Shown: piece by piece, positions 1 to 10,612 of the stretch | Numbering within the stretch: position 1 is the first letter of the stretch | How the letters are laid out: the number at the start of each line of letters is the position of its first letter | Assembly (NCBI GenBank): GCA_903904545.1 | Contig: CAIVDB010000049.1 | Coordinates: 1-33,853 of the forward strand | DNA: 33,853 nt | Source: an uncultured bacterium | GTDB taxonomy: Bacteria > Patescibacteria > JAEDAM01 > Absconditabacterales > Absconditicoccaceae | Direction: 5' to 3' | The notes under the pieces: generated by a model | What the model was told of the DNA's origin: nothing | What the model saw: only the letters and a program-made list of their open reading frames with translations | The model's database searches: none | Translations under genes and position numbers: made by a program

Positions 1-604
1 TATATTGTTTATTATTTATATAGTAAGATGCATTTTCTAGTCCATCACACTTTATACATTCGGAGCATCAAAGCATATTTGAAGAAAACCAAACATTGTT
101 TGAATTAGTAATAAATCTAGAATAAAATATATTCGAAGAGGTAATAACTCAATTAGAAGAAAATACATTCTGTGATCAATCTACAACATAAACACTATTT
201 AATACATCGTTACTCTCTCTACACATAAAACTATATAAAACATTTTGAGATCATCTTGTTACAACAAAACTAAGATATGCATCTTTAACATTTACAGCCG
301 TATCAGCATATTGTGAATTTTCATTTTCTCATCGATGATTGACAGCGGATAGAGTTGTCTGATTAAAGAGATTCTTTAGTCAATTAAATAAATTCATATT
401 ATCCATTTCTCATACTTCAGAAAAAGAATACTCTTTCAATGTACATACCTTAACCCTATTGGTAGGTGGGTATGAAGAAATTATTCAATTATTTTTATAT
501 AATACCACCGGCATCCAACTACAAATTTCTTTCACAAAATCTCTCCAAGGGGTATCTTTTCTCTTTTCTTGCATTTTTAATTCCCACTGTTTGATATCTT
601 GCAT
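1..604 (-). CDS. Solenoid-repeat protein, type B, C-terminal part cut by window edge
   Basis: Partial gene; the ATG is at 602-604 and the frame is open to base 1. About 200 residues are visible. It begins MQDIKQWELKMQEKRKDTPW, the basic leader of the type B members, followed by an RDFVKEICSW segment. From roughly residue 90 it runs into 12-residue repeats of the form [ND][IV]xxS xx[IV]xx[SN]x, for example NVLYSFMCRESN and NIFYSRFITNSN, closed by a Cys-rich cap (ECIKCDGLENA) and YYINNKQY. At least nine in-frame TGA codons occur, all where a glycine fits. The function of this family is unknown. An octamer array sits immediately upstream of the start. It lies 49 bases downstream of the next type B gene on the same strand and is probably co-transcribed with it. 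The identity as a paralog is certain; the function is not. Confidence 0.85.
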
Positions 605-610
605 GGAAGA

Positions 611-650
611 AGCGGTGAAACGATAAAACGGTTAAACGACTAAACGATTG
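611..650 (-). repeat. Octamer tandem array in the 5' leader of the type B gene at 604
   Basis: Four degenerate 8-base units, on the coding strand CGTTTAGT, CGTTTAAC, CGTTTTAT and CGTTTCAC, end ten bases before the ATG. The same kind of array precedes several other starts in this window. No Shine-Dalgarno sequence is present between it and the start. Confidence 0.75.
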
Positions 651-653
651 CAA

Positions 654-2144
654 TTATTTGAACTTAAATCAAAGCTTTATCCTTTCCAACCAATGAATCT
701 CAGGCAGTGGTAATCCATGTTTCATAAGGAAATCATATTCCATTTTCACAATTCTATACGAATTCCCCTTCTCGTCTACAATAACTTTCTTGAGAATCTC
801 TGGGTTAATTTCTCGCGCTCATTTTTCGTTATATCATTGATACGTATCTAACTCCTTACTCTTGACCACTTCTGCTCCTGCAGGAATATCTACTTTGACT
901 TCTTCGTCTCTTCGAAGATATCATTCAGCAGCTACTTCCTCTTTGGTAAATGTATCGTCTACTAGATATGCTATAGTATCATTGAAATAAAATGGATTTA
1001 ATTGTCATGGGAAGAATGCTCATAATGATCAATCTTGGTCCATATGTGCGAAAATCTTATCTGCTAATGCAAATCGTTCTTCCTTAGTGTATTGTTTGTT
1101 TAAGATACAAAATGATTTATTTATGAGTCCAACACAGCCCAAACAGTAGGAACAGCTTTCCATCCCATAGCAATAATACACATTGGTACAACGGGGTATA
1201 ATGACACTATTATAGATGTTGTGCCCTCCTGTACATCACATAATGCCGTAATAACCATCTCCCGTTGGTCCACCTGTTGCAGTAAAGGTATCATAAAGAT
1301 TATCACACGATTCGCCTCCCGATACCAACATAACATTTCTACTATCATGAGTAGCATGAAGATAGTATCCATCTTGTATATTAGAGCATTCCGTCAAATA
1401 TGTTCACGATACATTGGTACTTATAGCGGCTACAATGTGTTTATCTAAAGTGGAAAACATTGAGAGGAATTCTTCTTTTTTACTTAGGAGTTTCTCTTTT
1501 AGAATTGTGTATTCTTCTTTTGTATACTCTTTGTTGGCTATATGGTATGATGCATTCTCTAGGTTATTACACAAAAGACACTCATGACATCATATCATAT
1601 TGGTACTGAATCGGATATCACCACAATTATCAATCTGTTTGGAATAAAATACATTGTATGATTTCATCACGTTGAAGCTTTGGTAGATATTCTCGCTCCT
1701 GACAACACTTATACAATTTAAGATATTGGTACTATTATCTTTGATTACCATACTATACAGAACATTTTCACTCCCAACAATCACATAACTTAGATAGCAA
1801 TTTTTTGCATTCATGGCTTGGTCTGAATATTCTGAATTTTCACATCCACTGAATAATAAGGTGTTTTCTAGTGGGATACGCCTAAAGAGATCCTGAAAAT
1901 TTTCGAAAAAAGATTTATCTTCTGTATAGTCTAATCAATAATTTAGCAATTCGTCCCTTTTGGAGATAAATTCCTTTCATGGGACAACGCTATCTATTCT
2001 ATCACTCTTAGGATATCTCGAAATGAGCGTATCTACCTTATAGAATGGCAGAGCTCTCCAGCTGCAGATTTCTTTGAGAAAATCACGAAAGCTCGTTGTC
2101 TTTCTCTTCTCTTGCATTTTAAGCTCTCGAACATGCAGGTCCAT
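654..2144 (-). CDS. Solenoid-repeat protein, type B (496 aa)
   Basis: Reads MDLHVRELKMQEKRKTTSFR at the N-terminus and ends KLGFKFK-TAA. I chose the ATG at 2144 because it aligns with the starts of the other type B members; an ATG nine codons upstream (2171) overlaps a TATAAT box and is less likely. The first solenoid (about residues 105-195) has 12-residue units such as NIYQSFNVMKSY and NVFYSKQIDNCG, then a cap with CHECLLC and NKEYTKEEY. A second Cys-rich block ends CLGCVGLINKSFCILNKQY, followed by the EERFALADKIFAHM helix. A FFPGQLNPFYFND motif and a C-terminal MEYDFLMKHGLPLPEIH module follow. About twelve TGA codons lie in frame, including the Gly of KLGFKFK, which is GGA in the copy ending at 3101. 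Function unknown. Confidence 0.88.
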
Positions 2145-2169
2145 AAGAACGTGATCATGAGATAAAATC

Positions 2170-2198
2170 ATTATACAAGTAGTATATCATTTTATACC
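2170..2198 (-). promoter_or_regulatory. Putative promoter and dyad upstream of the type B gene at 2144
   Basis: A perfect TATAAT box on the minus strand (bases 2170-2175) would place the transcription start about 20 bases before the ATG at 2144. It overlaps an inverted repeat, TATAC-N5-GTATA (2172-2186), that could be an operator for the divergently encoded TrmB-like regulator. No good -35 hexamer is visible at 17 bases. This is inference from sequence only. Confidence 0.35.
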
Positions 2199-2330
2199 AC
2201 GAAAGCAAGTAATAGTCAGATTAACACTATTTTTCTTTTCTCTTATTTGTGCTTATTACCTCTTGATTTTACTCGTTAAATGTGTAAATTATCAAATAAC
2301 ATAACATTTTTTATTTTTCCTCCTTTCGCG

Positions 2331-3098
2331 ATGCAACAAGAGCATGTCAAACAAATTCTTATGAAATTAGGGCTCACAGAATCTGAGATAGATGTGGTAT
2401 TTATGGGACTAAAATTATGACCCGCAACGATTATCCAGCTTGCTAAGCATACTGGTCTCAAGAGAATCACTACGCATGCAATCGTGCAGAGGCTTTTGGA
2501 GAAAGGAGTATTTTCTGAGACAAAAAATAAGACCAAAAGACTCGTCTATCCTAATGATCTCAAATGTCTCTCTCGTCTCTTAGAGAAGAAAAAACAGGAG
2601 ATAGAAGATATCGAAAACGAATTGGACAAGGCGTCTCAGTTTCTCACTAATATCCAGGCATGGAGCCAATGATTTCCCAATGTGAGGTTTTATAAGGGGA
2701 AAGAAGGAGTGCAATTGATGTTTGATGAGATCTTGTGAGATAAAAAAGATATGTATGTCCTCTCTGATCATAGCTACTTCTACGATGTTATAGATAATCA
2801 ATTTCTGGAGAAGTCTTTGGAGTTGAGGAAAAAATATAAGCTGAATACTAAAATGTTGTTTCCTGCCGGATTTGAGTATTTCTGTTTTTCTCAGGGAGTC
2901 TACGAACAAAAATTATCTATCAAGGCCTTGCCAGAAGATTTTCCTCTCATCTGAGCAGTAAATATCTGGGGAGAGAAAGTAGGTTTCCATACAGAAAAAG
3001 GTGGCTTCATTACTACCACCATTATCGAAGATGAAAAGGTCAGTCAGATTATGAAATTCTTATTTGAACATGTCTGGAAAGTTGCTAATGAATATTAA
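2331..3098 (+). CDS. TrmB-family transcriptional regulator (255 aa)
   Basis: The N-terminal 70 residues form a winged helix-turn-helix: KLGLTESEIDVVFMGLKLG, then IIQLAKHTGLKRITTHAIVQ, typical of TrmB-like regulators. A coiled segment of Lys/Glu (about residues 84-110) and a C-terminal ligand or dimer domain follow, with the RFYKGKEGVQLMFDE motif common in this family. Four in-frame TGA codons (glycine) interrupt it; the one after LKL is at the turn that is glycine in the second TrmB of this window (LELG). It is encoded divergently from the type B gene at 2144 with a 186-base gap, and its stop lies 2 bases from the convergent stop of the gene ending at 3101. It may control the neighbouring solenoid genes and itself. 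The family is confident, the targets are guessed. Confidence 0.9.
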
Positions 3099-3100
3099 GA

Positions 3101-4582
3101 TTATTTAAATTTAAATCCTAGCTTTATTCTCTCTAACCGATGAATCTCTGGTAATGGCAATCCATGTTTTTGCAGAAATTCTAATTCCATCGGGACGATT
3201 CTATAATAATTTCACTGCTCGTCTTTAATTACTTTCTTGAGAATTTCTGGGTTAATTATCCATTCTCATTGGGCGTTGAGTCATTGATAGTGATTTAATT
3301 TATTCGTTTCGATTACTTCTGCAGTTGTTGGGATATCGACTTTAATTTCCCCTTCTCTTCGTAAATATCATTGTTTAGTCACTTCTTCTTCCGTAAAGCT
3401 CTCGTCTATCAAACACGCAGCCGTGTCGTTGAAGTAAAAGGGATTCATCCATCACGGGAAGAACGCTCACAAAGTTCAGTCTTTTTCCATCTGTGCAAAA
3501 ATTTTATCTGCTAATTCGAATCGCTCTTCTTTGGTATATTGTTTATTCAAAATGCAAAATGATTTATTTTTTAAACCGATACATCCCAGACAATATGAAC
3601 AATCGTTTAGAAAATATGAATAATAGATATTTGATCAGCCCACAATCTCTATACTACAAAAATAATTATTTCATAGCCCCCCGCCTACAAGTCCGTAATA
3701 GTCTTTCCCATATGCGGCACTTCCTACATCGTAGAAATTTTCACATCATTGAACATCTCCCACGAAGAGTGTATTTCTTCCGTGATACACTTGATAAGAA
3801 AACATTCCTTGCTCTAGATCAGTAGATTTCATAAGATAGGATCATGAAGTGTTTTCACACGCTAAGCGTGTATCATGGAGAGGAAGCTGAAGAAAATAGT
3901 TTTGAAATTTCTCTTTTGATTGAAGTATATCTCTTTTGATGGTCATATATTCTTCTTTCGTATATTGTTTATTCTGGATGCAGTAAGATTTATGGTCAAG
4001 ATTGTCACAGAGAATACATTCATGACAGCCCAATACATGTGAGGAAAATCGTATGTCTGAACTATCAAAAACAAATCTAGAATAAAAGACATTAAAAGAT
4101 TTGAAGATACCCACTGCGTTGAAGATATTCTCGGAGTTTTCCCCAACCATGACAGAATTAAAAACATAGGAACAATTATCTTTCACATTTACACTATACA
4201 CGACCTTCTCAGAATAACACACTTCGAAACTCAGATAAGAATTGTTTGAATAAAATACTTTGTGTGCAAAATCTGCATTCGTTACATTGCCTCGTTTTGC
4301 TACGTGAGGAAATGAAATATGAGAGAACATCTTTTTGTATGCTGATCGAAAATCATCTTTGTAGTCTTGTCCGTATTGAAGATACCCCTCTCTCAAGGAT
4401 TCAAATTCAAGATAGGGAATTCCTTTCCCTGAGAAATCTGGACAAAGAACGGTAGGATTCCCATCATTACTTTTGTATAAACTAAGATTATAATAACTTC
4501 CTATCTCCATCAAAAAATCTCTCCAAGAAGTCTTTTTCCTCCTAGCTTTGATCTTTTCTTGTCGCATCTTTATATCATTCAT
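3101..4582 (-). CDS. Solenoid-repeat protein, type B (493 aa)
   Basis: Starts MNDIKMRQEKIKARRKKTSW at ATG 4582; the GTG directly before it is an alternative. The leader is strongly basic. 12-residue solenoid units occupy about residues 130-200 (for example NIFNAVGIFKSF), capped by CHECILCDNLDHKSYCIQNK and QYTKEEYMTIKRD. A second Cys-rich set ends CSYCLGCIGLKNKSFCILNK. Next come FFPGWMNPFYFND, a YLRREGEIKVDIP strand, and the C-terminal KHGLPLPEIHRLERIKLG module with stop TAA. About eleven TGA glycines are in frame. It is the same length as the neighbour upstream, and their 3' 130 bases are about 90% identical. It starts 6 bases after that neighbour's stop, so the two are in one operon. Function unknown. 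Confidence 0.88.
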
Positions 4583-4588
4583 CACTAT

Positions 4589-6070
4589 TTATTTAAATTT
4601 AAATCCGAGCTTTATCCTCTCCAATCGATGAATCTCTGGCAATGGCAGTCCATGTTTTTGCAGAAATTCTAATTCCATCGAGACGATTCTATAGTAATTT
4701 CACTTCTCGTCTTTGATTACTTTCTTGAGAATTTCTGGATTAATTTTTCGTTCTCAGGGACTAGTGTATCATTGATACTGATTTAGATCTTCAATTTCAA
4801 TCACTTCCGCATTAGCTGCTACGTCCACTTTGATTTCATCATCACGTCGGAGATAGCCTGCCTTTGTCACTTCTTCTTTAGTGAAACTCTCATCTATCAG
4901 ATATGCAGCAGTATCGTTGAAGTAGAAAGGATTCATCCATCACGGAAAGAACGCTCATAATGTTCAGTCCTTTTCCATCTGTGCAAAAATCTTATCTGCC
5001 AAGACAAACCATTCTTCCTTAGAATACTGTTTATTGAGAATACAGAAGGATTTATTCTTCAAACCGATACATCATAAACAATACGAGCAAGAAGAGTCTA
5101 TATTCATACAGTAATAAGCATTGGAAGCGCCTATAAAGACACAACAATACGCATCATGTGCTTTGGTACCTGCCTGAACCGTCGCATAAAAATCATGGGA
5201 ATCGAGTCCAATATCTATTCCATCATAGAAATTATATGACCCCGTCTTTCCTCATTCGTAGAGGATAACATTTCTAGAATCTCTCGCATAGGAAACATAA
5301 TAGCCATTTTCTATATGCTGAGCATGGGCAATCCCCTTCCCTGTTGTCTCTTGTACGTCTAAACTATCCATCTTGGCATGAAGTTCCTCATACCACTGAG
5401 AAAACTTTACTTTGTCAGACAAAAGAGCCTGTTTTTGTTCTTGGTACTCTTGCTGAGACAGCTGTTTATTGTGAATACAGTAGGATTGGTTTTGGAGGTG
5501 ATCACAGAAGAGACAATGCGTACATCCTATCAGGTTGGAAGAAAATCGGATATCGTGAGCATGATCTATTTGAACGCTATAGAAAATATTTGATGATTCT
5601 AAGATATTCTTTGAGAAGAAAATATTATCACAATTGGAAGTCACACAAAAGGAATTGAGTACATTCGTACAGTTATGGATGATGAAGGTAGAATACAAGG
5701 CATTCTCTACATCTCGTCCTGCTCAGAAACTCAGATAACAGTTTTTTGCCCCATAACTTCCATCAGAGAATTCACAATTTTCATTTCTCCCATAATGCAG
5801 GATATTTGCCTTAGGTGAGCGCGTATACAAATCATAAAAATCCTTGAAAAAGTCTCCTGTATACTCTCCTATGCAGTCATTATGCATGCTGATGGATAGA
5901 TCATTTACTATATTTTTGTTCCTCTCTTCTTCTGGATATCTTGAAATAAATCCCTGATATCTAAAGAGATTGAAATTATATCGGCTCGTGATCTCTTGGA
6001 CAAAATCACGAAAGGGGGTTTTCTTCCTTCTCGCCTTGATTTTTTCTTCTCGCTGTTTAATGTCTTGCAT
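4589..6070 (-). CDS. Solenoid-repeat protein, type B (493 aa), tandem paralog
   Basis: Starts MQDIKQREEKIKARRKKTPF and RDFVQEITSRYNFNLFRYQG at ATG 6070. The first solenoid spans about residues 110-190, with NCDNIFFSKNILESSNIFYS as a typical stretch and CTHCLFCDHLQNQSYCIHNK as cap. The second block ends CSYCLGCIGLKNKSFCILNK. It then has FFPGWMNPFYFND and KHGLPLPEIHRLERIKLG, ending FKFK-TAA. Ten or so TGA codons are in frame; each sits where a paralog has Gly or an equivalent turn. A short octamer-like leader (CATTTTAT) and CTTC precede the ATG, and no Shine-Dalgarno is seen. It lies between a GC-rich inverted-repeat element and its twin gene downstream. Function unknown. Confidence 0.88.
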
Positions 6071-6099
6071 GAAGAATAAAATGATAAAGGGAATAATAA

Positions 6100-6216
6100 C
6101 CCCCGGTCCCTGTCATCCCGGCATTAAGTTTTGCGGCCGGGATCTACCGGGGGACTTCTTGATAATTAAGATTCCGGCCGCAGTCCGGTTCACCGGACAA
6201 TAACGCCGGAATGACA
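6100..6216. repeat. GC-rich inverted-repeat element with terminal repeats
   Basis: A GC-rich block inside AT-rich DNA. It carries near-perfect 12-base terminal inverted repeats: TGTCATCCCGGC (6111-6122) and GCCGGAATGACA (6205-6216). Nested inside and beside these are CCCCCGGT/ACCGGGGG, ATCCCGGC/GCCGGGAT, ATTCCGGC/GCCGGAAT and GTCCGGT-TC-ACCGGAC. No coding sequence is seen in it. It resembles short non-autonomous palindromic or MITE-like elements; copy number elsewhere is unknown. Confidence 0.7.
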
Positions 6217-6226
6217 ATGAAGGCGA

Positions 6227-7936
6227 TTATCCATAAATTTCTTTGTTATAGCAGGCTTCGCAGTAAACAATTTCTGGTCTCTCAGGAGCATAGCTTGTCT
6301 TGATGCCTACTCAACACTTCGCACATTTTCTTTCTCGTAATTTTCTAGGATTCCTCAATGACATTCTTTTCTCGTGCCTCACGTCGGGGTGTATTTGAGG
6401 CAATGGCAAATTGTGTTTACGATAGAAATCCAATTCTGGCTTAATTATTTTGAAGGGTTTTTTACTTATAACACAGATGATAGCCTGTTCAAGAATCGCT
6501 TCTGTTGTATCCTCAATAGAGGGAAGTTCGTTTGCTTGGAGGGTCTTAGCTGCTTGAGGGAATGGGGCCTCATAGTCTGATCGTTTAAATCATTTTTCTT
6601 TAGCACGAGATTTATCTAAGGGATAGTAATCATTAGCGGCTGTCTCATTATATCCAAAAAGAGAGAGTCCTGCTGGGAAAAATTCCCCTCGCTCCCCTGT
6701 TTCCTTCATGTGATCGATAATCTGGGGAACTAAGATCTCATATTCTTCTTTCGTATATTGTTTGTTTAGAATGCAGTATTCTTTTTTCTTAAGTCCTGCA
6801 CAGCCAAAAGTATGTGAACATCCATGCATAAAGATAGAGTACATGGTGGAGTTACAGGTTCCTCGATTACAAATGCCAAAAAGCACTTTGTATGAACTAC
6901 TGCCTACAGCGATCGCATTGTAGATAAACGTGGAGTTATCACCTCGTGATTCATAATCATAACAGTCGCTTGCCTTGAGCAATCTTGCTGAATATTTACA
7001 GTCATGAATCTCAAATGAATCATAACAGCCAAAACAATTTTTTGCATTCTCTAGATTGTCGCCGACACAGTCTTCTGTATGTAAGGTACAGGCATGTCTA
7101 TGAGGAAGCTGAAGTTTCCAGTCAGTAAATTCTTTCTGGATCTCTTCATGTCCTCCGTGTTGGAGTTTATCTAGATAAGCTTCTTTGATTTTCTGGTAGT
7201 CCTCCGGTGTATACTCTTTGTTCTTGTAATGGTATGCGGCGTTGGTCAATCACATACAGAGCAAGCAATCATGACATCCTCTACAATCAAAGAGGAAGTA
7301 TCCATCACGGCAATCATTGCAATGCATGGAATACAAGAGGCTATGACATTTTGTACAGTTACAACATGCATAACACTGTTCACTATATAAGGTATAGATA
7401 CAATCTACACAGTCTTTGGCAAAACTTACTTTCAGCCCATAGTAGCAATCCTCAGATTCCATACTATCGAAAACAAGATAACAATTTTTCATGGTCCCTG
7501 CATAATTATTGTAGAGAGAATTAGATTGCCGTCCTTTGCTATTGAAAATTGCCTTTTTGGGCACTTCATTGAGCAAGTCAGCGTACTGAGAGAAGAATGG
7601 TTTGGTGAAGTCAAAGTCTCTACCATATGCCAATCCATCTCGTTCATCTCCATCATAATAAGGACTATTGTATACTGTATAGGGTTTATCTGGAGAGTAC
7701 ATGGAGATAATAGATTCTCATGAGATATCGCAGGTTCTTTTGTACAGATTTTTTTCGTTACGAAACGCAAGTCTCTTTTGTGCCCTACAATCTGGGCATG
7801 TCTTTGGCGAAGCAACCAGATATTTCTTTCATGCAAAAATTGGAGAAATCTTATCATAGAATTCCAGATCCTTGTCGGTAACGGTGAATGACGTTCCACA
7901 AGAACATACTTTAGTCTCTACAATAGTCTCTGGCAT
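6227..7936 (-). CDS. Zinc-ribbon solenoid protein, type A (569 aa)
   Basis: Starts MPETIVETKVCSCGTSFTVT. The N-terminal ribbon has C11 and C13 (CxC rather than CxxC) plus C47-PD-C50, then the RAQKRLAFRNEKNLYKRTCD stretch and SMYSPDKPYTVY. The first solenoid (about residues 145-230) is very Cys-rich; its cap CRGCHDCLLCM leads into TNAAYHYKNKEYTPEDYQ. The second repeat block ends FGCAGLKKKEYCILNKQY. FFPAGLSLFGYNET, ELDFYRKHNLPLPQIHPDVR and a C-terminal ribbon (C538, C541, C559, C562) finish it, ending NKEIYG-TAA. TGA occurs at the Gly of CDISG, which is GGC in the copy starting at 23489. The metal-binding pattern suggests structural zinc sites; partner and role are unknown. Confidence 0.88.
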
Positions 7937-7938
7937 AG

Positions 7939-7965
7939 GTTGAACGTTGAAACGCTAAAACAACG
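7939..7965 (-). repeat. Octamer array 5' of the type A gene at 7936
   Basis: On the coding strand CGTTTCAA and CGTTCAAC follow a CGTTGTTTTAG segment, ending two bases before the ATG. Fewer and less regular units than in the arrays at 21593 and 23490. Confidence 0.6.
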
Positions 7966-8050
7966 AATCGAAAAGGAATTGGTTTATTCGGGAGTTACTT
8001 ATTAAACAATTCTGATAGAAAAGACGTTGGTAATAATCAATGAGACCAGA

Positions 8051-10306
8051 CTATATAATTGGTTCACTAAAATCTTCGATGGTCTTGATAACATCTGCTT
8101 GTTTCTCTTCCAATACTTTCTTTGCCTCAGCAAGTGATCTTGCATAGGTCAATCTAGAAAATTCATATAACTGAGCAACGTAGTCTTTACGGATAGGTGC
8201 ATCGGGAATATAACAACTTTTGAGTCCAAAGGGATCTTTTACTTGTCCTTGTACCAGAAGCTTACAATAAAATTCTCTAATATTGAGATTAGCCAAATCG
8301 TAACCATCTAAGAAAGGACTAAACTGTTGTTTCATATACTCTGCATCTTCAGAAGAGATCCTGAAACTGACTAAGGTTCCTACATTTCCAAATAAGGATG
8401 CTGAGATATTTTGGGGGATTTGCTTGATATACTGGTGAGCTACGGACAAGGAAAGTCCGTATTTTCTAGCTTCGGAAAGAATCTCATTGAAGGTATCCGT
8501 AGCGAAATTTTGGAACTCATCTACATAGAGGAAGAAAGGAGTTCTCTGACTTTTCTCTACGTTTTGTCTTCCCATGGCTGCTTGGAAAAGTTTCGTTACA
8601 AACATTGCTCCGAGGAAGCCCATAATGTCTTCTTGAAGTTTTCCCTTGGGTAATTTGATCAATAAGATTTTACTTTCATCCATCACCTTTCTAAAGTCCA
8701 ATTTATTTTCTGGAGAAGCAAAGATATTTTTGAGGACTTCGATAGAAAGCAATTGTCCTATCTTATTTAGGATTGGCATGATGGCTTCGGTATTGAATTG
8801 TTGTGACCATCCCGCAAATTCATTGGTCCAGAAGTTTCTGACTACATCATCCTGGATTGCATCGATCATTGTATATCTAAAGTCCTTGTCTGTCAAGGCT
8901 CTAATGATATCAAAGAGAGTTGCTCCCGGTTTATCTAACAATGCGAGGAAGATCATTCTGAGTACGTGTTCAAGTTTTGGATTCCAGTTTGCTCAGAAAA
9001 ACTTATGGAAAATATCAATAAATCATTTTGCTAAGACTTGTTTAGACTCATCCGCCTGGACATCCAGAGGATTGAAACAGAATGGATATTGGTCATCTGT
9101 GGGATCGAAAATGATGACATCTTTTTTGCGAGATTCCGGTATGTGCATCATAATTTCCTCGATAGCATCTCCATGCGGATCGATTACTCCTACTCCTTTT
9201 CCTTGGATAATATCATTGATCATCAGGGATAACAAAAATTTTGATTTTCCTGTACCGGTCTTTCCTACCACATAGACATGTTTGAGTCTATCCTCATCGT
9301 AGATCCCTATCGGCACCTTGATAGATCTATAATCAGAGATTCCTATGATATTGATATCTTGAGGGAAATTTTTGGGAATAATCTCTCACTTTTCTGTCGT
9401 GGTATATTCAAAGGTAGGGATACCGACGGGGAGTGCTAATTTTCTTGCTCTTACGGTCAAAAGCGAGGTCTCATTTTTAGGATTTTTGGGGAAATGGAAG
9501 AAAGAAGAGATCTCTTGGGAAGTCATATAAAACTTTCCAAAGGGGCCATTGAAATCTCTCACCTGATTGAGCGAAGTAATCGTCTTATGAATCTTGATAT
9601 GGAACTGATTGAGTGGATAATTTTTGAAAACAAGAAAATTATTGAATAACGATTTGATCCTGCCTTCAGCCATTGCTTTATTCTGTGATTGGACGATGAA
9701 ATACAGTTTTGTTTCGAAGAGATTACTTTGTAATTTATCTCTGAAATAGGTATGCCCTACCTGTTTCCAGTTCTTTTGGATTTTATGGTTGAACATATAT
9801 TTATAAAAATTGAAAGACAACTTCCATTTGAATATCCAATGCAAAAATTTGGATCTAATAAAGAAAAAGAAACTTTCATTGACTACGGGTTTCATCTCTA
9901 CAAAGAAGCCTATTTTATCATTGATAACATCGAAATTTTCGAAAGTCCTAAACATATTGAAGATAAAATCTGAATTATCTTCATTATCCATCTTGTATGG
10001 GAAAAACCGATCGTTTGCTAATTTTATTTCTCCAATCACTGATCTCGACTTATCATATGCCCAGATATTCTTTTCATCATCGATGATCTGGAAATTATTG
10101 AAATGAGTATAAAATTGTGACTCAAAGGTGGGATAGGTCTTGGGCCCGGAAGTGAAAGAATAGAAAATCTCTCCCTTACTATAGTGGAGTCCTAAAGTAA
10201 ACCTTTGTTGTGATAAGGTCTTGGAGATATCTTCCAAAAATTCCATAAAGACCTTTCTTCCCTTATCGAATGAGTGATATATCTTGATCAAATAGCTTTT
10301 ATTCAT
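8051..10306 (-). CDS. VirD4/TraD-like conjugative-coupling ATPase (751 aa)
   Basis: P-loop ATPase of the HerA/VirD4 (type IV secretion coupling protein) superfamily as found in CPR genomes. Walker A is GKTGTGKS at about residues 348-355, preceded by KHVYVVG and followed by GVGVIDPHGDAIEEI. Walker B is FLYVDEFQNF at about 592-601, followed by SLSVAHQYIKQIP, the sensor-like segment. Residues 1-320 form a mixed alpha/beta N-terminal domain without an obvious transmembrane helix. Three TGA glycines are in frame, at about residues 307, 428 and 437; stop TAG. The N-terminus follows ACTTC-ATG with no Shine-Dalgarno. No other type IV secretion gene is in the window, so a role in DNA or protein translocation is inferred from family only. 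It is divergent from the SIMPL gene. Confidence 0.88.
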
Positions 10307-10368
10307 GAAGTATTTTAATGGTAAATTATGGACAAAACCAAAAATGAACTCTATGTATCTTCATAGTC

Positions 10369-10445
10369 AAACAGTTGTCAAACGGTAGCTAAACAATAGC
10401 CCAATCGTAGCTACTGTTCGTCTATTGTTCGTCTACTGTTTAGCT
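10369..10445. repeat. Mirrored 11-bp tandem array in a 306-base divergent intergenic region
   Basis: Seven consecutive 11-base units. The first ones read AAACGGTAGCT and AAACAATAGCC; the last read ACTGTTCGTCT, ATTGTTCGTCT and ACTGTTTAGCT, so the second half is the complement theme of the first. A perfect 10-base inverted pair, TAGCTAAACA (10386-10395) and TGTTTAGCTA (10437-10446), lets it fold, and a T-run follows. The rest of 10307-10612 holds a promoter and an octamer leader for the plus-strand gene. Confidence 0.75.
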
Positions 10446-10491
10446 ATTTTTTTATTCCTTTTTATTATTTTAAGCGATAGTATCCATTTAC

Positions 10492-10518
10492 TTGACAAAA
10501 TCAAAGGTTTTTGATACT
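10492..10518 (+). promoter_or_regulatory. Putative sigma70-type promoter for the SIMPL gene
   Basis: A perfect TTGACA at 10492-10497, 15 bases, then GATACT (4 of 6 matches to TATAAT) at 10513-10518. The predicted leader is about 90 bases and includes the octamer array before the ATG. Confidence 0.45.
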
Positions 10519-10570
10519 AATTGAACTTGATTTTTCAGCCCGTAAAGGTATCTTGATATCGTTTACATGG

Positions 10571-10612
10571 CGATTTTTATCGTCTCATTATTTTATTATT
10601 TTATTGTCATCT
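10571..10612 (+). repeat. Octamer array 5' of the SIMPL gene
   Basis: Period-8 units CGATTTTT, ATCGTCTC, ATTATTTT, ATTATTTT and ATTGTCAT end two bases before the ATG at 10613. No Shine-Dalgarno sequence is visible. Confidence 0.6.

Noticed and set aside
1121..1372. Minus-strand 83-residue open frame
   Set aside because: It is in a different frame from the type B gene 654-2144, which is continuous there under code 25.
3493..3825. Plus-strand 110-residue open frame
   Set aside because: It is antisense to the type B gene at 3101-4582 and has no recognisable domain.
8646..9275. Plus-strand 209-residue open frame
   Set aside because: It lies antisense inside the VirD4-like ATPase gene, whose Walker motifs are clear; no family signal on the plus strand.
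10369..10445. CRISPR array
   Set aside because: Units are 11 bases with no spacers, and there are no cas genes; the same holds for the 7- and 8-base arrays.
10369..10455. Simple intrinsic terminator at the 11-bp array
   Set aside because: The T-run lies on the plus-strand side with no plus-strand gene upstream, and the exact 11-base period is not explained by a terminator.
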